The translations under genes were made by a program, and so were the position numbers. DNA of 64,000 bases from Tolypocladium sp. Sup5 PDA-1 (Eukaryota; Ascomycota; Sordariomycetes; Hypocreales; Ophiocordycipitaceae): assembly GCA_000750105.3 (NCBI GenBank), contig JPHH03000070.1:1-64000 (forward strand), read 5' to 3'. The notes beneath the pieces were generated by a model that was not told the DNA's origin, did no database searches, and saw only the letters and a list, made by a program, of their open reading frames with translations. Shown one piece after another: positions 31,662 to 44,011 of the stretch (its first letter is position 1; the number at the start of each line of letters is the position of its first letter).

Positions 31662-33584
31662 TTATGACTTCTCCTTGTTCCTGCTCGATGCGTCGTCGGC
31701 TTCTGTCGGTATCCTTTGTGTGCCTATGCCGATAAAGCCAAACACACTCGCAGCTCCCATGCAAGCAGCAACTATGAAGGTTCGTGTCAGTGCCTCGTTA
31801 TATACCTCCAAAAGAACCTCCAGATCCTCTGCCGAAACCTGATTTCGCAGCACTGTTGCGCCCGACTCCGTAATTAAGCCAGGGTCAACACCGGGGAGTC
31901 GGCTGCGAATACTCGTCGCCAGCGTGCGTGCGAAGATGGAGTTCGCTACGCTGATAAAGGTCGCCGGACCTAAATTCCGGCAGAAAAGAACGACAGCGAC
32001 GCCGATCGGAGCGTCTGCTTCACTGAGTAAACTCTGTGCTGCTATGCTGGGCTGCTCAGTCGACATCCCGATGCCGAGACCAGCAATAATTTGATACGGG
32101 ATCCATGCCTGCGCTCCCGACGAAACTTTGAGGGTTGAGAGCAAACCCGAGCCGACAGACACGAGAATGGTTCCAGCCAGCATGAATGGCTGAAAGTATC
32201 CAACTTTCGTAACGATCCAGCCGCTGCTAAATATAGCAACAATGAATGCGGCACACAGTGGAAGATATCGCACACCTGACTGCTCGGCACTTATCCCTTG
32301 TATGGCCTGGAACCACAAAGGAATCTTGTCGGTCAGTCCGTTAGCAATGGGACTTGCCAATGGGACGTGAGTTCCACTTACGTAGTAGACAAGTGTGAGG
32401 AAAGCACTCTCCAGGCAATACGAGTAGAGAGATGCAAACAGCACGATGCGCACTCTAATAATCCGAGGTGGCACCAATGCTCTCTCACCCATCCACCATT
32501 GTTCCCAGGCAAAAGCTACGAGAAGAAGACCGGTGACGACAAAGCATCCTATGGTGCGACCATCGCTCCATCCGTACCGAGCACCCCCAAACTCCAGTGC
32601 TAAGATTAAACACGTGATACTTGGAAGTAGCAGAACCATGCCGAGGTAGTCAAACTCCAAGAGCTTCTGAGTCCACGGACGTTCAACGTAGTCTGTCTGC
32701 AGTGGTGCCTTGACACGAATGAAGAAGATGGCGGCCATGGCAGGTGGTGCGGCCATGGGAAGGTTGATGTAAAAGCACCTGCATAGAGTCCCGTCAGCTT
32801 TAACTCTGATGTGACATGCGATACATCGGACTCAGGTTGCCCCTGCAGATGAGGGAGGTCTGGTCTCTTACCACCTCCAAGTCAGATAGCTATTAGTGAT
32901 CAACCCTCCAACGACTGGGCCAAGGACAGAGGCCAGCCCATATATGACGCCAACTGCTCCGACATAGAAGGGTAGTCTCTTGGCGGGGAGTGCAGCTGCA
33001 AAAAGTGCAATCGTGCCGCTCATGAGTCCCGAGCCGCCGCAGCCGGCAATGGCGCGGCCCACGATGAATGCTGTGGAGGACGGGCTGAGCGCGCAGAGAA
33101 GGGATCCGAGCTCGAAGGTTGCAAGAGATGCGACATAAACGATCTTGATGCTGAACTGGCTGTATAGGCGGCCAAACACAAGCTGGAAGGCACACAGAGT
33201 AAGCAGATAGGCCGACCCGTACCACTTTGTTCCCAAACAGTTAGTGATCTTGAAGACACTCGTTGAGGCGCATGGGCTGCAACATCTCGGGCAAAAACTC
33301 ACACCAACATCACTCAACGAGTGGAACTCATCCGTAATCTGCGGGATGGCTGTTGCAATGATGCCCTCGTCCAGGAATGTGCACATCACGCCGCACACAA
33401 TCGACAGCCATATCGCAAAGACTCTGGCTCTCGACATGTTGTCGATTGCTTCGGCCCTTTGCACGCTGGAATCCTGGGGGGTGTTGGACGATGCATTTCC
33501 GGAACTGTCACCAGGCTCGGGGACGGCCCTTGTTTCACGAGTACAGAGCTCACGCCCCGACTCTAAAGTTGCAACTTCGCCCAT
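31662..33584 (-). CDS. MFS drug/metabolite exporter, DHA 14-TMS type, 583 aa
   Basis: The start is the ATG at 33584 (MGEVATLESG). Introns at 33225-33302 (gtgagt...caaag, with a ctaac branch point) and 32779-32871 (gtaaga...tgcag) join DVG to WYGSAYLL and TWRW to CFYINLP. The three exons total 1752 bases. Motifs are LDEGIIATAIPQIT in TM1, WYGSAYLLT, GRAIAGCGGSGLMSG (motif B-like), VLGPVVGG (motif C of antiporters) and WRWCFYINLP, which define fungal DHA-type exporters that secrete secondary metabolites or confer drug resistance. About 14 hydrophobic spans are visible. The frame is intact. The NRPS-like pseudogene at 35.4 kb lies upstream, so this may be the surviving exporter of a dead pathway. 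Confidence 0.88.
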
Positions 33585-35366
33585 CTCGGTAATGAAAAAG
33601 GAAGGAGGCAATAACGTTGATTGACGAAAAATCTGTCAGCTTCCCGTCGTTGGGGAAAAGTTGCAGTGCAGCGAATTTCAGGGGCCCAAGCACGTGCCTA
33701 TCAAGCTGCCTCTCAGCCGCAGTTCGCTTGTCGACCCCTGTGCCTGACGGGTCCTATAGCCCTGAAGGCCGGAGCATATGTGGCAGGTTCTGGATTCCAT
33801 TACGTCTGGGATGGACGGTGCTGGTGCCGCTCGACGGATGACAAAATTGCCACAGGCATAACTGCATGTACAGTAGTATTCCTTGGTTGTTCTCTGCAGG
33901 GCGGAGATGATACGACCTGACGACGCACGTCAAGCCACTTAGCTCCGAGCTTAGCCGCGTTTTTCGGCCTGTTGTTTTGTAAGACCGTTGTTAGCGCCGG
34001 AGGAGCATCCTAGTCGGCGTCACTCGATCGACGAGACGCGGCTCAGTGGAGGTCGGAAAACTAGGAAAATGGGCCGGACGAAACCTGCAGCCGGGAGGTC
34101 CACTGTGTGCGCCAGATTCCAACCAATCGTTCGACACAGTATTCGTACGTGCATTGAGGCAAAAAACCTGGGTTTTGCTACTCATTCACTTCGTTCTTTC
34201 TCGATTAAACGGATAAAACATGTGCGAGAACTTAAAGTTGCCTGGTAGTTCGATTGCCGTTGGGCTCCTTGCTTGCACTAGCAGGGGTGTAGCAACCATT
34301 CTTTGCGCACCACCAACGGCACGCCTTAAGCCGATCGTGCGGTACTCGCTGCATCTTACCATCGGCATACGGCACGGATGCAAGCACGTCGACGGACGAA
34401 GACGCAATGCTTGTTCACGTGGCACGACCAGAAGATGTGTTTGACAATAGTCTCGTCAACAAAGATCTTCTTGGGGAATGACACCCCGGATAAGACGGCA
34501 CGGAGTTCTCAAATTCTCAGACTCACCGCAAATAGTTGCTGAAACATGTCGTAGCATATTCCGACCAATGTTTAGATCTTTAGATAGACGCGCATTCAAG
34601 ACCTCTTTCTATTATGCCGCCGGGCATGTCGAAGGGTGTGGTTACTTGCCACCAGTTAGTGTTGCGCGTCTGTTCACCATGGAGAACGCCTGCTTGTTCA
34701 CGCAACACGTAATAAGCTGACGACGAGGCTCTTTGACATCGTTGTAGATCCTGTTTACATATATGCGTCGTATTTATCTCCTTGAACCTATGCATCTCCC
34801 CCAACGATATCTACTCGTCCCTTGGACGTTGACATTAACATCTACTTCTCGGTTCTAAACCCCCAAACAGAGCCTCACGGCCAGATGTTCACATCCAACA
34901 TGGCAGTCAAAACTGCTTGCACCCCAAGACCCAATTCTCTGAAGTTTGAGTTTGATATTGGCCTGGACAACCCTCAAGAGATTGTCCTCGGCAACGAGTT
35001 CCTATGCAGCGTCCTGGGCTTCCCTGCGACGTTTGGCTTTTACGATTCCCTATCAGACGCGCAGTCTCGATAGGGTGAAGAGAAGTGCAGAGCCACAACA
35101 GACGGCAGTACCACATCGTCTGTCAATGCACCTCGGCCCATACGGCACCATTACATATACCGACCGACAAGATATTGGGACCAAAGCGGGTAGTCAAATG
35201 TCGAATTCAGCTGGCGGTGGCGACCTAAGAGTCCTTGAGCAAAACGGGGCTGCAGTCTGTCATGATAATGTGGCGTTCTATGATGATGCCAAGTCGGATT
35301 CATCCAAGACGACCTTAGTCGAGATCAACAAGGTCGAGACCAAGGTCGAGAACAAAGAGGCGAAAA
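33585..35366. other. Intergenic region before the NRPS-like pseudogene
   Basis: No gene is supported up to about 34.8 kb. From 34946 to 35509 an open plus-strand frame (with KTTLVEINKVETKVENKEAKNG) leads into the adenylation domain without a family that I recognise. It may be a degraded N-terminal extension or leader of the NRPS-like gene. Confidence 0.4.
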
Positions 35367-37852
35367 ATGGGATTGATGTTGTGTCGAATCCACTTCCATT
35401 GCCAGGGATACAGTCCCGTCCACGAGCTGATATCAAAGTCCGGGCAGGACCAGTGGCAGGAGGAAGCGGTCTGCTCGTCTCAAGAGTCCCTCTCGTTCCA
35501 AGAGTTTGATGCTCTGCCGTCCAAACTGGCAATCCACATAGTCGGGCTTGGTGTTTCAAAAGGATCGTTGTTACCATTTTGCTTCGAAAGTCGACCTGGG
35601 CCGTTATCGCCACGCTTGCGACCCTCAAAGCTGGCGCAGCCTTCGTGTCTCTCACCCAGATCTCAGCCGTGGCGATGCGCCGAGAGCTATTGGATCAGAA
35701 ACAGGCGAGATTTGTTCTCATGTCACCTCTCCAAGCCAAGAAACCCGACATTGCCTCCTCCGCAACACCGGTCGTGGTCAACAGTCACGCGCTGCCAAGC
35801 CTCGTGCCAACAGCCGGCGCAAAGCTCCCCCATGTGCAGCCCCAGTGACCTCGTCTATGTCATTTCACCAGCAAAGGGTGTAATGATATCCCACGCGGCA
35901 TTTGCATCAAGCACAGCGGCATATGGCGAGATGATATCGCTTCGACGCGTTCTCCAACTCTCCCCGTTTTGCTTTGATGCTAGCCTAAAGGAGACCCTAA
36001 CGGCTCTCATTCCGGGTGCAACAGGTTGTAACACTAGCGGGAAGGAACGCATTGAGGACTTGGTCGGCTTCATACGGCGATTAGAGGTCGGTTGGGCCGT
36101 TTTGACGCCATCGGTAGCTAGGCTCCTCACCAAACGAAGTTCCTCTTTTGACGACGCTTGATCTCGGTCGAGAAGCCCCGGGCGAGCCGCTTCGTTACAG
36201 GTGGCACAGGGCCGGAGTGCGAGTCTCCGGAGTGCGAGTCTTCAATATGTACGCCCTACAGGCGGTGCCCGCACAGCTGCATGCCAACAGTACGACGAGC
36301 GGGTTGATCCACGGGTCATCGGTGGTTCGATGGGTTGCTACACCTGGATCGTAGATCCTTACGACCACGATAAGCTTGTCCCCACGGCGAGCCGGGAGAG
36401 CTCCATTCTGTCCGGAGGTTATCTCAATGACCCTCAGAAGACGGCAAAATTGTCCACTACGAACCCGAACTAGGCAAACTCAACGTCCACTCCAATTACG
36501 AGGCGAATGTACAAAACAGGCGACGTCGCCTTTCGCAATGGCAACGCGCTTGTTTACGTTGGGCGCAAAGACTTTTAGGTGAAGCTTCACGATAGGTAGC
36601 TACTCATTATTTATTGTCGTACGAGTCAGTTGCTAAATTTCTTCTGCAATAGGACAAAGAATTGCGCTGGGTGACATTGAAAGAAACTTGGCGACATATG
36701 AAGGCATTAAACACTGCGTCGTGCTGTTCCCTGCCAAAGGTCCGTTTGGAAAGCAATTGAGTGCCATCTTACAGCCAAATAAACATGCCTGCAGCAGCAT
36801 TTACCATTGCTCGCGATAGAATAAGAGCAGAATTGACTGGCAAGCTGCCGGCCATCATAGTCCCAAGCTGGGTGGATATTACAGCGCTTGACAGTTCTCC
36901 TCACCAGCGCCAGCGGGTTTATAGGCACACAGATACTGCGGCAACTCCTTGAGCACCAGCGCATTGGCCATGTCATTGCGATAGTGAGAGAAGAAACGCC
37001 AAATGCCGCCAGGGCGTCGACTCCATCGTTCACAATGGAGTCGTAGTGAATTGGGCAAGGAGCTACGACACATTGGAGAATGCCAATGTTGGGTCTAGGA
37101 TAAGTCTCTTACGGCTGTCCGTGGCAACTCCAGGTATGCGTTTTGTCTACGTATCTGGTCGTCGAAGGTGGCTCGCTCTGGATGAAAAGGAGGAAGAAGT
37201 CGCCGGGGAGTTTTCAGCTGCCAGTGCAACAGAATATAACCAGAGCAAGTTCGTCTCCAAGACTGTAGTAAACCGGGTGGCACTTCACAACCCACCGAGG
37301 TCGGCACAACCATCAGCCGTGAATCCGGGTTTTGTTATTAGCACGCCTGCAGAGGGCATTATAAATTCAGATGATTACATTCGGCCGCTCACATCAGCGT
37401 ACATTAAAGCCAGTACATATAACGCAGACGAGGCAAACAGCTGGGTTGATGTGTCAGATGCTGCGGCCCTTGCAACAACAATCATCGATACCGCCCTAAA
37501 CCGAGGAGCAGGCCTCGGGTCTGTTACCCAGATTAGGGATGGGATTACCTGGAGGCAGTTTTGGATTGTCCGGAGGGGCTAGGTTACCACCTCGAGGGCA
37601 AGTCAGCTACGGACTGGGTGGATGCCATTCGCGAGGATATTGAGATGGACAAGGAACAGCATCCACTTTGGGCGCTTGCTCACATTCTTGACAACTAGGC
37701 TACAGGTAACCAAAAACTCCAGAAGCCTTCCGATGCCGACAACCCGAATGGCGACACGCCTCTGAGGCTCAAAGTCGCTGTGAGGAGAAGCGCCGAGTTC
37801 CTTGGTCGAGTTGGGTATCCGACCCCCCTCCATCTGGTTGTCGAAAAATGAC
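35367..37852 (+). pseudogene. NRPS-like reductase (adenylation - carrier lost - thioester reductase), heavily decayed
   Basis: The adenylation domain begins PVHELISK and EAVCSSQESLSFQEF (35.4 kb). It continues across frame changes as STWAVIATLATLKAGAAF, then PSDLVYVISPAKGVMISHAAF. The A3 core TSGTTGxPKG is missing: only SPAKG remains between YVI and VMISH. QLSPFCFDASLKETL, FNMYA (the YGPTE region, frameshifted) and IGGSMGCYTWIVDPYD follow. A GRKDF* stop occurs near 36577. The carrier domain is absent: degraded A10-like sequence (36.8 kb) runs directly into the reductase nucleotide site ASGFIGTQILRQLL (36.9 kb). The reductase shows RFVYVSG, YNQSKFV, VNPGFV and a C-terminal tail ending near 37852, with further stops. 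Intact relatives activate a carboxylic acid, thioesterify it and release it as aldehyde or alcohol. Confidence 0.85.
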
Positions 37853-40575
37853 AAGGGTTGTCGATATGGATCTCGTTAGATCGGGACGATGAATATTTTA
37901 GGCATCATGCTAGCTATTAAACTCGCATGGATTAGATTGAACAGGCGTGGTGTGCCCGTGCCAAGATGCTTTCAATGTTTCATCCCAACCGGGTGTGACC
38001 CAAAACTAGATATCCTCATGGACCCTTGATCGCCTTTTTCGGCCAAATTGGAAATCAACATTATAGAGCAGTGGCATCTTCACCATCATCTTGATATACA
38101 ACCCGGCACTAACGATACTGTCATGAGTCATAACTTGTCTTACAGGACCCACGGTATATCGCAGTGCCGTTGGACATGTCAGGCCCGAATAGCATACGAA
38201 ACCGTTACCAACCAATTTCAAGGAGTCCTTTATACCGTACCGCATAGTTTTAGAACGGAAAGGTTAGAAGTGGGCCGAGGCCTGAAGGTGCGCAGGTTAT
38301 CAGAGTGGCCACGAAGTACCGTCGAAGAAACAATGACAGCAAACCGACCGTATGGGCTGAGAGAATTATCACGGAGGGACGAAGACGGACAACGTAGTAA
38401 GGAAAAAGTATATTGTTAAGCCGGAATTCCGCATCATAACAGTCAATCCGACTTATCCATTTAAAGCGAGTCCGTTGCTTGTATGTCTTCCTCACTCTTC
38501 AATAGAGGCGGTCTTCTTCCAGTCATCCAGACACGGACCTGGTTCGCTCTATAGGAACGTACATTTCTCCGTGATTTTGAAGTTGTCCGGGGTCTGGGAG
38601 ATAACGTTCGTGTCGTATCGATCTTGCAGATTTGTGCCAATCCCAGGCAGGTCAACCAGAACCGGTATTTTGTGTCGATCCGGTTTGTCTTTTAGACCAA
38701 TTTCGCTCGACTTGAGTAGCTGAGGGGTGTTGAATGCTCCAGCCGAGGAGTGACTTCTCGAGACGCGTTTACACTGCGAACGACACCTGACTTATTGGAC
38801 CCTGATGAGCGCGGGTCGCCACTGTAGAGGCTCGTACCTTGCAGGTAGTCGACTCCAATAGCTTTAACGGTCGCCTTGTCATCCCCTCTGCTGTTAAAGT
38901 GAGCGCGAGTGACGAGGGAGTTGAGAAGGATGTCGAGGTGGTGTTTTCACGACCCGTTCGAATTCTTGGCTCCGGAAACCTCCATGATAAAATCACGAGG
39001 GCCTTCTCGACTGCTTTGGTAGCTATTGGCGTCTGAAAGATCCCCCGCCGACGGTCTCGCCACGGGAACCTGGAGTCAGAGTCCTGGAACAGCATCTTTC
39101 CAAGACCGGCAACGCTGTTGATGACTTGTCCAACGCCTTAGGGTTAGGGTCTGGTTTACTTAGCTGTAGAGAGTCACGTACTCTAACTTGCAGCAGAAAG
39201 TCTCCAAAACTATAACAGGTTCACTGCTATCTAGATGGCGCTCTATTGCTCCTAAAGAGGCTGTAACTGGTGGTGATGGTATCCAACGGATGGCGCAAGA
39301 CCTCGCGGTGCTTGACCGCTACTTGGGGGGGATAATTTCCAAGCACAGAGATCAGGACGGATTTCCCCCCCCAGTAAAGATTTGTGATGACCCTGTTACA
39401 CTTTTACCTTTGCTACTTCTGCCGATGAGTGTGTCTGCTCCACCTGGAACAATACGAATCTGGTAGGGGGTGGATAACCATGAATTGTACGCCACAGCGC
39501 TGGCGTAGCAATATATGCACGCACGGAGATAGCAATACGAGGCAATAAGATTGTCCATTTTGGACCAGCGGCCTCAAGAGCATCTTTACTTGCACTTGTG
39601 GATGGGTGAACCTTGTCCCTAGGTTCATTGTGTTTGGCGGCCCTCGTCGTCCGTTCCATCCACTACTTTCGGACGAAGGAGACATATGGCGTTCTTATTT
39701 TTAGACATTTTAGACACAGTGCATGGATTTCGTGAGGCTGACCTACGGAATACAGCTCTTGGTAGTGATTAATAGCAACGGATGGCTGGCAGACCTGCAG
39801 TTGCACGCCGCTTGGTCCCTCAGACTGGACATCCTGGCCTGCTGGAGCTGCCCCTGAAGAGCTAGATGCAAGCCAATTTCTAGCTTATAGTGAGATACAC
39901 ATGGCCACTGCAGAGAGAGATGAGAGCGCTGCTGTTGGGTATTAAACTACACTTTAGGCTGTTTGTTCGGCTTTACACTGTATCTGCAAATGCAAAAGAA
40001 GGCTAGGGATTTATTATAGCAACTCGTAGCATTTGGCCCAACCGAACTTATTTGTTATAAGACGCTGTAGCACAATTCAAGGAGCCATTGTGAATCTCTC
40101 AAATGACTTCACATGACTGACGAACGTCTGGGAAATATCTGCGGTCTATACAGATTGCTGGGGACGATGAATGGAAGACATGGCTCTAGCAGATAAACAT
40201 AGGCCATCAATACTAGTCCGTTTCGCTTAATGCAGCGTACCGAAGAGATTTTAGAGATTTGTTTAAGTGCATTTTGTTGTTTTAGCAAGATCATAGAGCA
40301 AGGGCTACCGTCACCTTATAGTATTCGTTCAGTGCGAGGCTCACAAACATTCCAAGCCTTAACGCGGAAGGCCTACTCCCGTTAAAGCTAGTTTAAACGC
40401 ACGTTGGCGATGGTTGGCACTGAGAAACGTAGATCCAAGTTCGTATTTACTATACCACGCCTCATTCATTTTCGTCTCACTCCAGCGTCCAGTTGAACCT
40501 CCTCCACCTGTGCCCGTGTCCGCGTTCAAACTGGCCACCTCCGAATGGCATCCATTGTGCCCATTGTTTGACCTC
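37853..40575. other. 2.7-kb gene-free stretch
   Basis: No coding region with family features is present. Two telomere-type TTAGGG units lie in tandem at 39138-39149. The rest is unremarkable mixed-composition DNA. Confidence 0.45.
39138..39149 (+). repeat. Two tandem TTAGGG units
   Basis: TTAGGG occurs twice in direct succession, the fungal telomere repeat sequence. Two copies can occur by chance or mark an old repair or fusion site. No subtelomeric genes surround it. Confidence 0.6.
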
Positions 40576-41118
40576 TCAAGCGGCATCGGTGCAGTTGCCA
40601 GGAGCAAAATTAGCGGCGGCTTCGTTCAGGACCTTGGTAATCCCCGCTGCTTGGCTGGCGGCAAGGTCCTGGGCCTCCTTTGGGACCTTGGCTACGATAA
40701 CTTTGATGAGCCCTTGGCTAGCCGTGTTGATCCCGGTTATCTGATCGCGTGTCGTGCCACACTGCTTGGCGGTCTGGATCGCCGGCCGCTTCGCCTTCAA
40801 ATCGTCCGAGAGTGTTTGTCCATGGGCCTGGAGATCTTTCACGGGCTGCAACAACGCGAGGGCCTCGTAGAGAGTCAAGTCTGACGAGCCCTGGACGGTG
40901 ATAGTGCCAGAATTGATAGTCGACACAAGCTTATTGGATGCCGAAGTCAAGGGCGCCGAGTCGCCGTTGAATGCCTTGACGGTTGTATCAAGATTGTCAA
41001 TGCCAGACTGGACTTGAGACAGGACTCCAGTCACGACTGTGAGGTCGCGCTCAACGACGGAGCGGGAGTAGGCGCCGGTGGCGAGGCAAACGAGAGCGAG
41101 CTGCGAGGAGAACTTCAT
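40576..41118 (-). CDS. Hydrophobic surface-binding protein A (HsbA) domain secreted protein, 180 aa
   Basis: The start is the ATG at 41118 with a signal peptide (MKFSSQLALVCLATGAYSRS). The mature protein is a helix-rich, low-aromatic domain with the pattern of HsbA/cell-wall galactomannoprotein families: VVERDLTVVTGVLSQVQSGI, DTTVKAFNGD, LYEALALLQPVKDLQAHGQTL, KRPAIQTAKQCGTT and VAKVPKEAQDLAASQA, ending in GNCTDAA with a second cysteine. HsbA proteins adhere to hydrophobic surfaces and recruit lytic enzymes such as cutinases, and related proteins occur in fungal cell walls. It is a single exon. It sits between the NRPS-like pseudogene and an exporter but has no obvious metabolic link to them. 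Confidence 0.85.
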   Translation of the reverse strand: MKFSSQLALVCLATGAYSRSVVERDLTVVTGVLSQVQSGIDNLDTTVKAFNGDSAPLTSASNKLVSTINSGTITVQGSSDLTLYEALALLQPVKDLQAHGQTLSDDLKAKRPAIQTAKQCGTTRDQITGINTASQGLIKVIVAKVPKEAQDLAASQAAGITKVLNEAAANFAPGNCTDAA

Positions 41119-41260
41119 TTTGGCTTTGGAGACGGGGGTCTTCGGTATTGCAGGAAGTCGACAATGGTAGTCTGGTGTTGGTGGCTGGTTTGTTGAAGAG
41201 AAGCAAGTTGATTCAGTGCTGGTGTTTCTGTACTTGAACAGGACGGGCCCGTCCACCCCC

Positions 41261-41268
41261 TTTTTATA
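41261..41268 (-). promoter_or_regulatory. TATA box of the HsbA gene
   Basis: TATAAAAA on the minus strand lies about 145 bases before the HsbA start codon and just upstream of a CT-rich leader, consistent with a strongly expressed secreted-protein gene. Confidence 0.65.
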
Positions 41269-44011
41269 GACGCAGCAACACGCCGCAGCAGCTTGACGTT
41301 TCTTTACGAAACCACGAGCTACCGAGGCTAGTTCGACACGGCCACGACCCAGAATGTTGCCAAGCAGGTGTTTTGTTGCAGAAAACTCAATAAATAGGTG
41401 GGGGGACGGGATTTGACGCAGACTCGTCGCACACGCGTCGCGACCATGGCCAAACAGAGCTAAGGTTGCGGGGGGGCATGGTCTGACTAGAGCTCATGGC
41501 TACGACGTTGAAGGGCACGTCAGCCTGAGAAACACGTTATTCGCCGTTGATGAACGCGAGACCGCAGTAGCCTCTGTCGGCCAAGGACAGAACAAACGGT
41601 ACCTTGGGCCGCTCGAATTCTTGTGGTGTCGTTCGACCTCCAGGCGCCGGGACCCACGATTTCCGTGGTGGCGCTCGTTCCCGTTCCCGGTCTCGTCCGC
41701 CGTGACAGACCCCAGTTGCCCAGCAAGCCCAGATCGCGCCATCCCCGCATTCTCCTATGTGGGTCTGAGTTCGTTGGCAGATCCGATTGGGCAGCTCAAA
41801 CAGTGGCTTGAGTGGGATTCTGGTAGGAACACTAGCGCCTTGCGGGGGACGACCGACCTTACTAAAGGGTTGAAGTTCAAAGTGCTAGTCGAGCAAAATG
41901 CAACCCTGGAAGTTGTCTCATCCAACCAGCAAAGGCTTCCTACACCCGTGCTGCAGTCAGGAACATAAGCCACAACTGCCGAGTCACGACTGAAGGTTGA
42001 GAAACTCGGCTCAACACGCGTGGGGGTGACAAACCAGAGCCATGTGAAAGGGGTCGTTCGCGTCGCCGTACCAGTATGACGGCCGACCAATCTGCGACGT
42101 AATTAATAGTTCTTAACCTTAACAAGTTCGCTGAGACATATTCCGGAAGGCCCTGTTGCGCTGCGCCGGGTCACACTTGGCGGGGTAGGGTGCCGAGACT
42201 CGGACTGATAACTATCCCTTCCTTGTGAGTGCCGACCGGGTGCATTTACGCGAAAACACTATCACCTCCGAAGCTTCGCTGTTCTTCAAGCGCAAAGCCG
42301 GTCGTCTACCCTAAGTATCCGCGGGTTTTTACCTAAAAGCGAATATCACTGTGGCCAGACGGCGTTAGCATTCAGACCCAACCGCGTTGACAGACAAGTG
42401 ACCTTGGGATAAGGGAAAGTCCGTGCAACGAATTCAGCGCCAGACGCAGGCTCTACCAATATTTTAGCTGCTACAAAATTATTGCATGGACTCTGCCAGC
42501 TTTGTCGTAAATTGAAGCTGTTTCTGGGATACTTGGGAGTCAAGCCCGTTCCCTATGTTCTCACTGTCGGGGTATTATTCTGCTGTATTAGTCCATAGTT
42601 CCGAAATTTTCCACCCAAAGTCGTATTGGTTCAAGCAGTATACAACTAGTAATAATTGTCCGGTCTATTGGTTCATTATTCCGAAACGGAGCCCCAAGGA
42701 TTATGGCTGGCTCTGCGGCGCGCTCAAAGTCGCCTTTTCCATAGGGAGCGTCGTATCTGCAGTCGGACCCGATAAGACGCTACCCGCGATATTCCGTGCG
42801 ATCCTTGCACCCCAAAGATGTCAGCGATCACTCTGTGGTCCTAGCCTCTGTACAACAGGACACCGTTGGCAATGTCGAACTGCCTTAAGATTAGAAACCT
42901 GAGGTCCGGGCTGCTCGTCCGTAGAGTGACGTTGGCACCCTACTTTTGATACTGTAGCTTCAATATTACAAAGTACGGGGCCGGCCGCTGGAGGTTCCGC
43001 AGAAGTTGCGGTGAGATTATGATGACCTGCTACGCAAGACAGGTCTTGGGCGGGTCGCGCCCACTTCCGACGGGGACAGGACGGCGGCATGCAGACTGCT
43101 TGAAATTAGTTATCCCGGAGCAGCTGATCATAGGGCGTTGTTTATCTGCAGGGGAATTCTCAGCATTCTAGGGGGCACCCTAACCGCGGCGAACCGCGGC
43201 GATTATGAATGACTTGTCAGTCCCGGACGCAAGAAGCATGGCGGCAGGCTACACAGTCGTAACTGAACTAGTCACGCCAGAAGCGATGACCATGACGTTT
43301 GCGGTTGCGACTAACAGCTTGGTCCCTCATGCCAGTGCAGAACGCTGTGGAGCATCCCCCAATCTAATCTCTAGGTACGTCTGTAAGAAGGTTGGAATAT
43401 ACGGTGATTCCATGGAGGTGAAGTCAATCTCCGGTGTTCACACTCCTTTCCGCAGGCTACCTCTCAATCTCCCTCCATTCACGTATCCGGCATTTGCTGG
43501 CAGAATACACCCAAAGCAGCGGCAGCCAACATGGCAACATTCCGATCCGGGACTCAAGTTGCGCTGTAAGAGGCACATGACTGCGTCGTCACGGTACTCT
43601 CGGTTCCACTTCAGTTTCATATTACAGTGCATCGTGGAACTATCAGCAGCTGCCAGTTTGAGCTGGGAACTTTGGCAAGCGTGCCTTCGGTGGTAGTATT
43701 AACCTTTCATCGGTCTGGACTTGGGAGCAGCGCAGGTGGCCTCAGGACACCGGCATAAAGCATGGAGCGGCAACGGATCTTGGTGTCTTCCGTACTTAAC
43801 ATTACGTTCCATCACGACAAATCGCCTTGGGGTGTTTCTGTTCTCACACGACGGTTGGCTCATCACCAGTGATTGCTGTCACCCTGCTGCAAACACCAAT
43901 GTCTACCATTGTTCTATTAGTCTATCCACTCTTTTGTTGTTTTACGTAGTGTACATGCGCTGGGTTGCCTTTGGCGAACAACACAACCAACGAATTTTGC
44001 CAGTTGTCCCC
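41269..44011. other. 2.7-kb stretch without a supportable gene
   Basis: Open frames of 100-160 codons (for example 41621-41968 plus, 43205-43696 plus) overlap frames on the other strand and lack family motifs or start context. No repeat structure or RNA gene was recognised. Confidence 0.4.

Noticed and set aside
43205..43696. 163-codon plus-strand frame as a gene
   Set aside because: It has no recognisable motif, overlaps an open frame on the other strand, and shows no promoter or splice features.
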